In this document: positions 13,383 to 25,413 of the stretch, piece after piece
Position numbering within the stretch: position 1 is the stretch's first letter
Layout: each line of letters begins with the position of its first letter
Assembly (NCBI RefSeq): GCF_907165205.1
Contig: NC_058193.1
Coordinates: forward strand, 32,935,521-32,999,520
Reading direction: 5' to 3'
Source of the DNA: Coccinella septempunctata
Lineage: Eukaryota > Arthropoda > Insecta > Coleoptera > Coccinellidae
DNA: 64,000 nt
The notes under the pieces: generated by a model
The model's input: only the letters and a program-made list of their open reading frames with translations
What the model was told of the DNA's origin: nothing
Databases searched by the model: none
Position numbers and translations under genes: made by a program

Positions 13383-13452
13383 CGTTTCATGGGAAAATTG
13401 CAAGAGACAAGAAACATTTCCAATTGAATGGGCTTTCCAACCATTTAACAAT
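13383..13452 (+). repeat. Dispersed repeat, copy A (partner at 20402-20482)
   Basis: Shares cgtttcat, attgc[ga]agagacaagaaa, ttcaattgaatgg and caacaattt, in order, with 20402-20482. About three quarters identical by eye; no coding capacity. Confidence 0.6.
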
Positions 13453-16400
13453 TTTCTTTGACATTGTGTCTCAAGGGGTCCATCGCACTAACAGATATCG
13501 CATATCATAAAACTCCTGTGTTTTACCTCCCTTTTCTTTCGAGTCTGGACAAGGTCCTTCCACCAACTAGTACAACCCTGGCGTGCCCCATACGCCCAGC
13601 CCACTCCAAATCCTTCTCCAGCCCAGCACACACACACAGCTCGCCATTCTCACCGCTTAATTGCCACAGCCCGGAGTTATTCCAGGACATAAATCTCCAT
13701 TGTTTTCGTTTCTTCGCACGTTCCCTTTAATTATTCAGGCATTGCGGAAAAACTCGCGGGAACGAATTGGTCTTATCCCCTTCGTTTGGCGTTCGTTTCC
13801 CGAGATGAAAATCGGTTATGTGCGTTGTTTATTCATCTCAACATGCGGCGGTTCGCCTGGAAAACTGGGGAGGGTTACCCTGGATTCGAAACGTTGGGTT
13901 GGGGGCTGATTTTTCCGCGTAGAACCAGCTTCTTTCTTCCGTACGCAACTCATTGCAGTCGCTCGTCAATGAGGCAGAAAGAGGGTGTTCCATTCACGGA
14001 ATATTCGATAAAAAAGCGGATGGAAATCAGAGTATAATGAAAAAGACGAAATTTTCGTGTCTGCTCCAAATTCACAAAGGCAAAACACAACACCCCAACT
14101 AAACTCTCTTATTTCAAAAGCACTACATAGTTAGATAGCTAGAAATCATTATTATTGTCAATTCTGCCTTGATGCAGCATTATCAACACTTCACTGTTTG
14201 CACCGAAAATGTATAGGGTGCTTATGAGAGGATCATTAAGTTGGACAAATCGAATTCATCAGAACTCAACGTATTTTTTTATTATTTCAGTTGATTCTAC
14301 GTGAAAAGAGGGAGGTTACCAAGAAAACCCTACAATTGAAATGAAAACTTTCAGATTTATCAAGGAAAAACTAGAAATATATGAGGACAGCTTGTTTGAT
14401 CTGTGATTTCCATAAACCACAGGGGGAAACTGAAATTCCGATAACTAATTTCGATATTCATGAATTGTTTATGAATTCGCAGCAATGCATATCGAAACAT
14501 AGGATTTCGCAGTTTAATTTTCCGGGAATCACAGACTGATCAAGCTGTTCGAAATTGCCGTTTTCTCTCATTTCAAGTTTTTCTTTCATCTTCACACAGT
14601 TGGGAGGACTGTTGTAGGATTGTACTCGATTTTGGCAGGGGTAAAATCACCCTATTCGTCAACGTCTTTTCTTCCTGATTCCGACCCTGGTCAAGGATGC
14701 ACCTCTTTCCTCCATCTTGACTTTTCCTTCTTCGGATAGCGGCTCACTCTGAATTCTGTATGATGTAAACATCTGAAGGAATTGCAGAATGCCTGTAGGA
14801 ACTGAAAGTCTTCTTTACATAGGAGACGTGGAATGGTTTCTTTCGCTTCAATTTTTTACTGGCATCTTTTCACATCGGCTCCCAAGCGCAGCGTTCTCAT
14901 TTGAATTTTCTAGTTTTTCTGATTTAGAGGTGATCCACAGGGATTTGGCATTTCTTTTATGATGATGTATCGGTGAAAATGTATTGAAATTTCCACGATT
15001 TTTATGCTTCAGTATTAAATTTTGTGTTAATAATAAAACTTGACCCATAAATGCATCATTTCGAAACAGCTGTGGATTTAATTTTGTACAAAACTATATC
15101 TATTGAAGTAAATCAAAATGTATAGCTGTTTGGAACTAAATATATAGATTCCATGGACAATTTAATAAAACAATTAATTTTTTATCCATCATCATTCACT
15201 ATCCATACTTAATTGTTGATAGTAATATATCTCATCGATTAAATTTCAGAGAAATTACAATATTTTCTATAGAATTATTCCAGAAATAATACACAGGAAA
15301 TGATGTGTAAACTTCAGCTCTGCTCACACAGTGAAAAAACAGAAGCTTTCAACTTCATCGGTGTGATGATCCTGCTGAACAGATATGTGTACATTAATTT
15401 TTAATGCTTTTCACACATGTGTTCTTGTGCAAAGTTGAATAACCTCCGAAATGGTGTGAAAGCATTTTGTAGATCACTTTTCGATGTCCTTTACAGGGTC
15501 GACAATCAACTAGTCGAAATTAGGATTGAAAATGAGGAATTATGTATTTTTGGGAATACTCTGTTTTTCATTCTGATCTCTTATTTATAATTCAAGAAAG
15601 AAAATGCTTTTTGTCGATGAATCATTCGGTTTCTGAATGTGTCTATCAAGATTTGGAACAAACCATTTTGTTCCCACTTTGTACCCTTGTATTGCTGACA
15701 TTCGAAAGAATATACTCATACGTTGCTGCATTGGTATGTTCCATAAGGAACATTTTATCATAGAAAAATTGGCATTAATTTATCGTAACTGTGGAATACC
15801 TCAAGGTAATATAGTGTGGCTCAAAATATGACATTTTTAATAAGGAATTCTTTCGAATTTCATTCAAGGCGTCCTATACACTGAGATATCCATTCATTCT
15901 GAAACACCCTGCATGAAATGTAACAACACAATCGAAGTGAACGAAGACAACGCAAATAACGATCAAAATAATGGATATAAAAACTAAAATTGTCGAGATT
16001 CTTCGACTGCATAACAACCAATCGTCCTCCAGGCTTGCACTCCAATTTTCTGGATATTACCCGAAGAGAAACTGCAACATAACCATCGTTATCGTCATCG
16101 AACATCCAATTCCCGATATGTAGCTCTCTCCCACTCCAGAATTCCTCAACGGGATAAGCCGGGAGCGAGGCCGTAAAAACCAGGAAGCAGGGAGGCTGCC
16201 ATGGTGCTGGACAGTTGCCCTGGTTTTTGTGTTTACGTCCTTTACTTTTCTACCTCTCCGCTCCCGGGCGCCACGATTCTGGAACGTCGAACTTTGCAGG
16301 TCCGGAGTCCCGGAATTTGTGGGTTGAATCTTTTCAAAACAGGGTGTTTTGGTCTGCTTCCGGTGTAAGGTGATTCAGAAAAATGATGTTAACAACGCAG

Positions 16401-18490
16401 TAGCAAAGATTATACAGAGTGGTCCAGATCGTAACCAAGAAATTTTAACCACGTATTCTACATCAAAAATAAGCCCTAGTTTGTCATATAAACATTTGTC
16501 GAGAAATGTTTCCTCTCCGAGATACGGGGTGTTGAAATTAGAGAAAAATGTTTTTTATTGATAACTTTCACACTGCTTGAAATATTTTTATGGAATTTGA
16601 GGCGTAGGTTTTGAGCGTCAAGGAGCACTTTTTGCATAATATCATTTCTTTTCTGTTCTACCAGTGGCGTCCGTACTGCAGCGAGACTGAATATTTTCAG
16701 ATAATAAAATGATACGCTACTGGTTTTTCCGACAATAAAAATTACTATTTAAATCCTTATTTAATTTGGAGCAAATTCGGTCTCTTCACTTTTTGCTGTA
16801 TGAGGCACCATTTCCGGTTAAAAAAATAAAACACATTCTCATGCATGAAGAAATCGCCAAAATTTGTTAGATGTCGATGTGAATGCAAAATGGTTCATAC
16901 TTCGAACATCTTCTTTAAGTTCGTTTTGAGTGTGGTTGTTAATGCTTATTTTTTTTATTCACAGGTTTCATTCACTAAAATAAAATAGTCTTATTATTAT
17001 GATTATGTGTATGAGAATCTGTAAAAAACGATTTTTTTACGCTTTGTTTTTCTTATAATCCATCATTCGAGATTTTCGTTATTCCACATACTTCAATTCA
17101 TAAGATATCATTGATCCTCTCTTTCACTATTCAGCTCTGAATCTCACCTGGATATTCACCAGAAAAGGGTGAGATCAATTTAGATTGCAGAGAATTATGG
17201 AACTAGACCGTATGCCCTGAAGTATACGAAGCGAGATAGCGAAATCTTTGCCAGACTAGAAAAGAATAAAATTCTGACCCTTAACCTTTCCTCTCATTGG
17301 ATACACAGGTTGTTGGTCCGCTTTTGCATTCGTGTCATGCAAATTGGATATTACATTGGTCCAGATGAAGGGCACTTTTACAAGCTTTCGTTCAAATTAC
17401 ACCTTCAAAACTTTACGTAGGTAAAAAGAAATTGGCATTTTCAAAACTGTTTTCTCAATTCATTTTAATTGCAAGAAATGAACAAAAACAATAATTTGAG
17501 TTGATTTATAACCTTGTGATATTCATATATCGAGATCATACATCACGCTGTTCATTTTAAAATACTCCAAAATATTCCTTTTATTGTTGTAAATCTGAGA
17601 TCCTACATTCTACCCATCCCAGCACAAACTGACGTCAAAAGTAGTTTATGGACCTAATAATACTCGATTTTCCTGTTTTTGTCACCGAAGGAAAAACTCC
17701 TCCGGCGAAAAACCACATGTTTTCCTCCCCTTTTTCCCATAATGACTTTTCTGGGGATTCATGAGGTCCCAGCTTTCCAGAGAAAGAAACTTGATTGTGC
17801 GATTGCTTCTTTTCAGCGAACGCTCAAGGGATGTAGATTAAGGAAGCAGGAGAATTCTAAGGAGGCTAATTATTGTTCTAATGAAGGTGGGTGGAAGGGA
17901 GAATGGGAAGGAATTTGTGGAAGGAATGCGAAAAACAAAGGGTATAATGATGAGCTCAACACCAACAACAATACTTCTGTGATGAGTGTCGGTGATTTAC
18001 GAGAAAAAAATTATTGTTAAGGATTTTGGAGAATTGGGTGGCAGGTTTATGAAAAGAATTTAGATTTCTACCTCTCAACCCCTCTTTATTAATTTCATGA
18101 AAGAATTTTAAGGTGTGTTTTGTTGTATCAGGCAGTGAATTAGAAGTATACGTAGCATAAATCTTACACAAACTCCTATTGTGTCCTGTGACCACAATAT
18201 TCTAAAATCCTATGATCCTTGCTCATGATAACGAACGAAATGTTCTCTTGACGGTCATCCACTCCGGAGAAATGTTGCAGGGGAAGTTTTACCCGGAAAC
18301 TTTGTATTCTGATTGCGTTCAAGTCCAAAGGGACGAATATTATCATTACAAGTTTGCTCCCAGAATGCAGAGCTCGGTAATTACTAATCCTCTTTGGTGG
18401 TGTGGAAATTGACACATAAAAAGAAACAACCCTTGGAATTTTCCCAATGAACAGAATGAGAGATTTAAAAAAAATTTAACATGACCTTAT

Positions 18491-18533
18491 CATCCCCAGC
18501 AACAAAAGGTCTATCCATTTCTGGCACAAAAAG
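18491..18533 (+). repeat. Short dispersed repeat, partner at 39378-39443
   Basis: Shares cagcaacaaaag and ggtctatccatttctggcac with 39378-39443, which carries an extra stretch of about 22 bp between these blocks. Confidence 0.55.
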
Positions 18534-20401
18534 TCTTCTAGCTACAATTAATGAATTTCAGAAGGAAGAGCTTAATGCAGTGCAAAAAGAATATGATAAA
18601 AACAATTTTAAATATCCCAGAACACATGTAGAACAGATGTTCCAGATATCCTAACAAAAACCACGAATAAAATTAAATTTAAGGGTACATGATCTCCATC
18701 TATCGTTCAGTAAATACTGAAATTCTGTGGATTTCTTTTTATATACTCATACTCTATAAAGTAGCGTTAGCTTTGAGATGATAATAACACTCTTGACTCT
18801 TGGGATATTAAAATACCCACCCCATGTCCATTAATACTTACCTTATATATTAGGCTTCCTAACTTTTAATCAATTTAGGGTTTGTTATACAAAATCACTA
18901 GCCACCCCACTAATCCATAAATCAATTTGTGTCGCTGTCAAAACAGATACCCCATATGCCTCACTAAAATAATCACAAAAATGCCGAACCCTAAACAAAC
19001 TCACCCTCTATTTCGCACACAAATTCATGTTTTTTTTCTCGCCTTCATGATTATAGGCTTGGGTTGGGTAATATTTCCCCTAAACAACTTCAGATACACG
19101 AATTCGAAATTAATGACAAACACGGAAATGTTTGTATTCATGGATGTCATGAGAATCGATTCAGTAATTAGGTGAGTTGTCTTCATCCTTGTGGGATGTC
19201 TTCATTACGCAAATATTGCAGAATATGACGAGACAATGGATCAATTAAGATTGTATAATGAATGCGAACAGCAAGATTATGTTTATGTTGATTACATATA
19301 GGTGCTCTGGAAAACTAAACTGATATTCAGAATCTTTTAAGACTCAAGTTTATAGAAAAAGTGTTTTCTTCATCAATTTCTGAATAACTGATACATGAAT
19401 GTTTCCTTTCTGCAATTTTATGTGAGTAGGTGCTAAAATCTATTTTATCCCTCCATTGTAATGCTTTTGTAGCTCGAATAATGACTTGTGATAATCCCAG
19501 AACTAAATCGATGTTCAGCTCATGGTATTTAAGTGAAAGTAATACATATTTCACTCAAATCGATCCTTTGCAATTGTTATGAAAGACAGAAACACTTTCC
19601 TAATCGAAATTATCAGTTTTATCACTATAATAAAACAAAACCGATATCTCATTGTCGAATTTACAACGTGCAATGAGCGTTAAAGTTTTTCAAGCTATTT
19701 CTGGAATTGCCATTTTTTCTCAACCAACATTTACTTCAGGTATGTCCATAACATCCTCCGTTTTGAACGTTTAATCGATATTTGCAGGGTCTATAAATTC
19801 GTTTAAGTGAGAAAGCGTTTTGTTCTCTGTTACGAAACGATCAGCAGATGATTTTATGGGTAATTTTGAAGCTCCATCGAAACAGGTGTTATATTTTATG
19901 GGTGTCAGTGGCATTTTGTGTTTTTTAAGGAAGAGACCTACAAGACAATCAAACACAGGAGGAGGTTCCTAAAAGGTTGATCTACATTGCATTACATCAA
20001 GATTGCCTTGCGATATTCATCAGGAGTGTATTCGGAACATAACCATATTCATGCTCAACAAGACAGTCCATTTTCAACCGAAATTTGCATCGGTAATGCG
20101 ATGCTGGGGACAAGACAGTTTTCTCATTCAAACTTTGATTGTTGGCTTCCTACGAAATTCATTGTGACTCAGACGACGTGCCAACATGGAAGTTTCCCGA
20201 TTCTAATGTCATTCCACAGGAAAATTGTTGAACGGAAGTTGGGCTGTGTTCTTTCATTGAAATTTGCTATCTGAGGCTTCCCCTTCTTTCATGCTTCAAT
20301 TGAATCATGGCTGATGTTTTCATCTTTTAGGGGGAGATAGCCATTTTTGATTTTTGAGGAGGAAAAATTGCATCCATTCACGCTTTTCAAATTTTCTCAA
20401 A

Positions 20402-20482
20402 TATCTCCCGTTTCATTGAAAAATTGCGAGAGACAAGAAAGTTTTTCAATTGAATGGACTTTCTGAAAGTTCAACAATTTTT
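20402..20482 (+). repeat. Dispersed repeat, copy B (partner at 13383-13452)
   Basis: Same orientation as copy A; see that entry for shared blocks. Confidence 0.6.
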
Positions 20483-22224
20483 AAGGAATTCAAATACGTG
20501 GTTAATGTACTAGAGAATGTGGAATATAATTAAGATTAAGCTGCAAAAAACAAAAATAAGCAGGGAATGGATCATTTCATGTTTCAAATGAATTTATTAC
20601 ATGGATATATTTGTAATAATTGGTCAATCAGGTTTTATGTTCAAAACCTAAATAATGCCGAGAAGTGGGTTAAGGGGTAAGTGTAAAAGATAATCTAGAT
20701 ATTTTAATTGGAGGGAATAAAGGAAAATATAATTTTGTTCTTCAATTCACTGAAAAAAATACGAGATTCAGAATACTATCCAAAATGATGGAGCTTTAGA
20801 TAATAAGACCAGAAGAAAAAACATTGGGTCTGAAAGAAGCAATTATATAGAAGGTTACACATTGGATTTTAGGTCAATGTTAGGAAAAATAAACAAGGAT
20901 ATTCAGAGACCATTTTTTGTTATTGAATTTTCCTGATTAAAAAACTTGGCATGTTAATGATGATGGCAATTATCAAAAATAAATTTTAATGGCCCGTATG
21001 CGAAGAAAAATAATGAATCACACTTATCCGTTTTGATCTATTAGGATTTTGGCAGTTTTTCTATATCTGCCAATAGTAAATATTATTTCATCGAAAAACA
21101 CTATTATTATCTCAAATACGTAAGTCGCGTAGTGAAAATGTTAGTAGTTCTACTTGCTAAACCTCACTACGCGCAATATCAATTGATTAACATCCTCCGG
21201 ATATTGCATCGAATTTGTACAAGGCATTAACACAGCCTTGTACAAGAAAATGGTATCCTTGGAATTGGCCCAGGGGGAGTTTCTGAAATTACCCGAGTAG
21301 AGCAATAATTTATCGAGAGTGTAAGAGAGAAATCCGGAAATTAAAGTTTTCATAACCATTTTGGATATTTGCAGGGTGTCTCTCAAATGAAATACGCTAA
21401 GAGCATGTATTTGTCGGTGTTTGACTGTTGAGCTAGTTGTTGTTTATTTCTGTTGTAAAGAGTGTTCTTTCGCATTCACAACAAGTTCGTCCAAAATGCT
21501 TGGATTGAAGACTAAAAGGAAGAAAACTGAAAAAACATATGAGTGACCATAGTGACAGGGCAAAAACTGATCTTTCATTGAAGATGGAGATTCGACTATA
21601 GTTTAACTAAATTTAACCACAATCCAAATGCGCTAACCAATGTAATTCAGGCTTCAGAGAAGAAACCACAATTGTCAATTCCAGAAACGTTTACCTTTAT
21701 ATTTGATTCAAATCTTTCCTGAATTATTGAAACCTCCTTTAAAATTTAGCTATTGAAAGGTACCTTTTATGATCCCTACCTTCATTTCATGTCATTCTAA
21801 GTAGCCCTTATTCACAGGAAGCGGAAATAAAAATATCCCCACGACAAATCCCTCGGAAGATTCTTGAATACTGTAAGACCGTAAAACTCAGCATCGTAAA
21901 GAAATCAGGCAGAAGTATAAAACTTGGGAAAACGTCTAACGTTTGGAGAAAATCATCTCCAGACAACAAAATAGCTCTTCACGGAACAACGGTTTTTCCA
22001 AGTTTAGAGCATCGTTAAAATCCGGTTGCTAACAGAATATCCTCGTAAAGTTCAATCAAGATTACTTGTTCAGGATCTAGGATACGGGAAGATTTTGTTC
22101 TGCACTGTATACGTTGATGGAGTTATAATGTGCCAGGATGTGTTGTCAAATTCGATCACCAAGTGCTTGCAGGTTAATTTCCCTACCTTTGGAATGATTT
22201 CGAACATTGGAATAATTATAATTA

Positions 22225-24730
22225 ATATTGACCTCGGTGCAACCGAATTTTTGAGTGACCCCATCTTTCGACACGCGTGTCTCCCAGAAATATCATCGTA
22301 GATCTTAATGTTACACATATTCTGAAAAAGCAACTCTTCCACTTATCTGGGAAACTCTTCCCATAAAGATTCGAACACTATGAATCTATTGCGAGCAATT
22401 TCGAAAGCCAATTTCTAATTTCTCAAAAATTGCAAATTTCAATCTGCGATATCTCCTGTTATCTTCATCTGATCCAATTGGGATTTTCGGTTATACAATC
22501 AGCGTTGCCTAGGCTTCCACCCTAGCACAGAAACTCGATTTCGAAAATCTCAATTTTTTGGGTCAAAAATGAGCAAGGGGTTAGACCCCCCTAAAATGAC
22601 ATATTTGCTACTCTGTCTGATAATCAGGATGTTCTATTACTATCCTAGGATATGGAGTGCATAGAATTTGTTCTGAAGATTCTAGAAAACTAAACAGTTG
22701 ATGCTTCAATAGAGAATTGCACTCCGGAGAGCTCTTCGAAGTCAACTCGAAAATGAAAAGTGGAAAAACAAAATAAATTATTTTCTCCTAAACAGGGCCA
22801 GATATTTGAAATTTTGGTATAAAAAATATAAAAATATAGGTTTTCGAACACGCTGAATCTATTGCGAGCAATTTCGAGAGGCTATCTCCTTTTGTTTAGA
22901 TTTTCATCTTGGAAATGGCATTTTTAAAAAATTGCAATTTTCAATCTGCGATATCTCCTGTTATATTCATCTGATCCAATTGGGATTTTCGGTTATATAA
23001 TCAACGTTGCGTAGGCTTTCACCCTAGCACAAAAACTCGATTTCGAAAATCTCGATTTTTTGGGTCAAAAATGAGCAAGGGGTTAGACCCCCTAAAATGA
23101 CATATTTGCTACTCTGTCTGGAAATCAGGATGTTCTATGACTATCCTGGGATATGGAGTGCATAGAATTTGTTCCGAAGATTCTAGAAAACCAAACAGTT
23201 GATGCTTCACTAGAGAATTGTACTCCGGAGAGCTCTTCGAAGTCAACTCGAAAATGAAAAGTGGAAAAACAAAATAAATTATTTTCTCCTAAACAGGGCC
23301 AGATATTTGAAATTTTGGTATAAAAATATAGGTTTTCGAACACGCTGAATCTATTGCGAGCAATTTCGGGAGGCTATCTATCTCCTTTTGTTTAGATTTT
23401 CATCTTGGAAATGGCATTTTTCCAAAATTGCAATTTTCAATCTGCGATATCTCCTGTTATATTCATCTGATCCAATTGGGATTTTCGGTTATATAATCAG
23501 CTTTGCGTAGGCTTTCACCCTAGCACAAAAACTCGATTTCGAAAATCTCGATTTTTTGGGTCAAAAATGAGCAAGGGGTTAGACCCCCCTAAAATGACCT
23601 ATTTGCTACTCTGTCTGAAAATCAGGATGTTCTATTACTGTCCTAGGATATGGAGTGCATTGAATTTGTTTTGAAGAATCTAGAAAACCAAACAGTTGAT
23701 GATTCAATAGAGAATTGCATTGCAGAGAGCTCTTCGAAGTCAACTCGAAAATGAAAAGTGGAAAAACAAAATAAATTATTTTCTCCTAAACAGGGCCAGA
23801 TATTTGAAATTTTGGTATAAAAATATAGGTTTTCAAACACGCTGAATCTACTGCGAGCAATTTCGAGAGGCTATCTCCTTTTGTTTAGATTTTCATTTTG
23901 GAAATGGCATTTTTCAAAAATTGCAATTTTCAATCTGCGATATCTCCCGTTATATTAATCTGATCTAATTGGGATTTCCGTTTCTATAATCAGCATAGCC
24001 TAGGCTTTCACCCTAGCACAAAAACTCGATTTCGAAAATCTCGATTTTTTGGGTCAAAAATGAGCAAGGGGTTAGACCCCCCTAAAATGACATATTTGCT
24101 ACTCTGTCTGAAAATCAGGATGTTCTATTACTATCCTAGGATATGGAGTGCATAGAATTTGTTCTGAAGATTCTAGAAAACTAAACAGTTGATGCTTCAA
24201 TAGAGAATTGCACTCCGGAGAGCTCTTCGAAGTCAACTCGAAAATGAAAAGTGGAAAAACAAAATAAATTATTTTCTCCTAAACAGGGCCAGATATTTGA
24301 AATTTTGGTATAAAAATATAGGTTTTCGAACACGCTGAATCTACTGCGAGCAATTTCGAGAGGCTATCTCCTTTTGTTTAGATTTTCATCTTCGAAATGG
24401 CATTTTTCAAAAATTGCAAATTTCACTTGATAATTCGTCAAGACCGAACGGTTGTGCCGAGATGGATGAAATTCTCAGATTTATTACTAGAAGAGTTGCT
24501 CTTTCAGAATATGTATCACATTGCTATCTACGATCATTTTACTAGAAGAAAAACATCCCGAAATTTGACCTTCGAAAAATTCCCAAAAAGATTATGTCAG
24601 TTGAAACTTTCTCAAGACCGAACGGTTGCACCGAAAGGGATGAAATTCTCAGATTTACTACTAGAAGAGTTGCTCTATCAGAATATGTATCACATTTTCA
24701 TCTACGATCATTTTCCCGGAAGAAAATCAA
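22225..24730. mobile_element. Satellite-bearing element: inverted flanks around a 494-bp tandem array
   Basis: The left flank (about 22225-22345) is, as reverse complement, related to two direct copies at the right (about 24439-24560 and 24613-24725, spacing 174 bp). Shared words, read on the outward strand, are gaagagttgctctttcagaa, tatgtatcacat and atctacgat. Between them lie four tandem units of about 494 bp plus a partial fifth. The arrangement resembles DNA transposons that carry internal satellite repeats. No transposase is present. Boundaries and target duplication are not resolved. Confidence 0.6.
22375..24435 (+). repeat. Tandem array, unit about 494 bp, about 4.2 copies
   Basis: The marker gcgagcaatttcg recurs at 22391, 22864, 23355, 23852 and 24346, giving periods of 473, 491, 497 and 494 bp. 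Each unit contains caatctgcgatatctcc, ggggttagaccccc, aaatgacatatttgctactc and cctaaacagggccagatatt. The units are very similar, so the array is young or homogenised. It contains short shadow ORFs only, repeated because the unit repeats. Confidence 0.92.
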
Positions 24731-25237
24731 CTCGAACCTCGAACCTAGCAACGAAAACCAAAACAGCGACCAACAATCTTGAATGGAGCTACATCATACG
24801 TCTGGCATTATTAATTAGTGGCGACTAATAGGCAGGGAAGGTCGGTGCTCATCATCAGAACCAAATCTTGGTCTACCACACCATTCCCTACCTATAGAAC
24901 GTTATAATGCACATCGCTTTCCGCAACGTTGAGTTTTTACCCATGCAATTGTAACAAGTAGGGAGACGCACATTATAATATATCGTCCGTAATGTTACGA
25001 GGAAGAAGCTATAATAAACTTTTACTCTTTTCAGAGACTGGCATTGAACGACCCATCGCAATCAGTGATCCTCCGTCTTTTCCGGGGTGCGCATCCTTCG
25101 ATTCAATTTTCGTGATTTTCATCTGTGACATGGACCGTTCTGAGCAGTCTGCATCGCGGTATTAGTTCGCGTAAACTCTTAAGTGGATAAAAAGTTTGTT
25201 CCGGTTTAAGTGCCGTCACAGATCAAGCAGCTGCATC

Positions 25238-25413
25238 ATGGAAAGTAACTCTGTATCGCCGATGCCCACGGAGATGGCCCCTATCGCAGAGTTCGAAAAG
25301 ACTACACCTACGCCTATGGAGGATGCTGTCCCGATGGATGATCTGCCTCCTCCCCCGACCGCCGTCTCCATTGCTGAGGAAAAGGAGAAAGAGGCTGCTG
25401 CAGAGGCTGAGGG
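25238..25413 (+). CDS. Probable first coding exon of the cytochrome b561 gene (exon 1A)
   Basis: ATG at 25238 opens 58 codons plus two bases, rich in Pro, Glu and Ala (MESNSVSPMPTEM...EAEG), ending at a strong donor, GGG|GTAAGT, in phase 2. The acceptor of the b561 core exon at 45729 accepts exactly phase 2, giving ...EAEGHRHYEDENEW. The exon sits at the end of a GC-richer block beginning near 25030, with a possible upstream acceptor (cttttcag) at about 25034. No other plus-strand exon with matching phase was recognised between here and 31 kb. It could also belong to an unrecognised gene. Confidence 0.6.

Larger units (their letters stand above)
12400..22220. other. Gene-poor intergenic stretch with repeat fragments
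   Basis: No protein gene supported. A tip fragment of the foldback family (aaagactcatcctgtag) lies at 13078-13094. Related dispersed repeats lie at 13383-13452 and 20402-20482. Two GC-richer islands are at about 13450-13960 and 16110-16340. A short repeat at 18491-18533 recurs at 39378-39443. The longest ORFs (113 and 95 codons) have no recognisable domain and poor codon structure. Confidence 0.5.

Noticed and set aside
23125..23840. Near-identical small ORFs repeated at about 500-bp spacing
   Set aside because: They recur because the 494-bp unit recurs; no sign of coding selection.
22375..24435. CRISPR-like regular repeats
   Set aside because: Units are about 494 bp with no short direct repeats separated by unique spacers, and the DNA is clearly eukaryotic.
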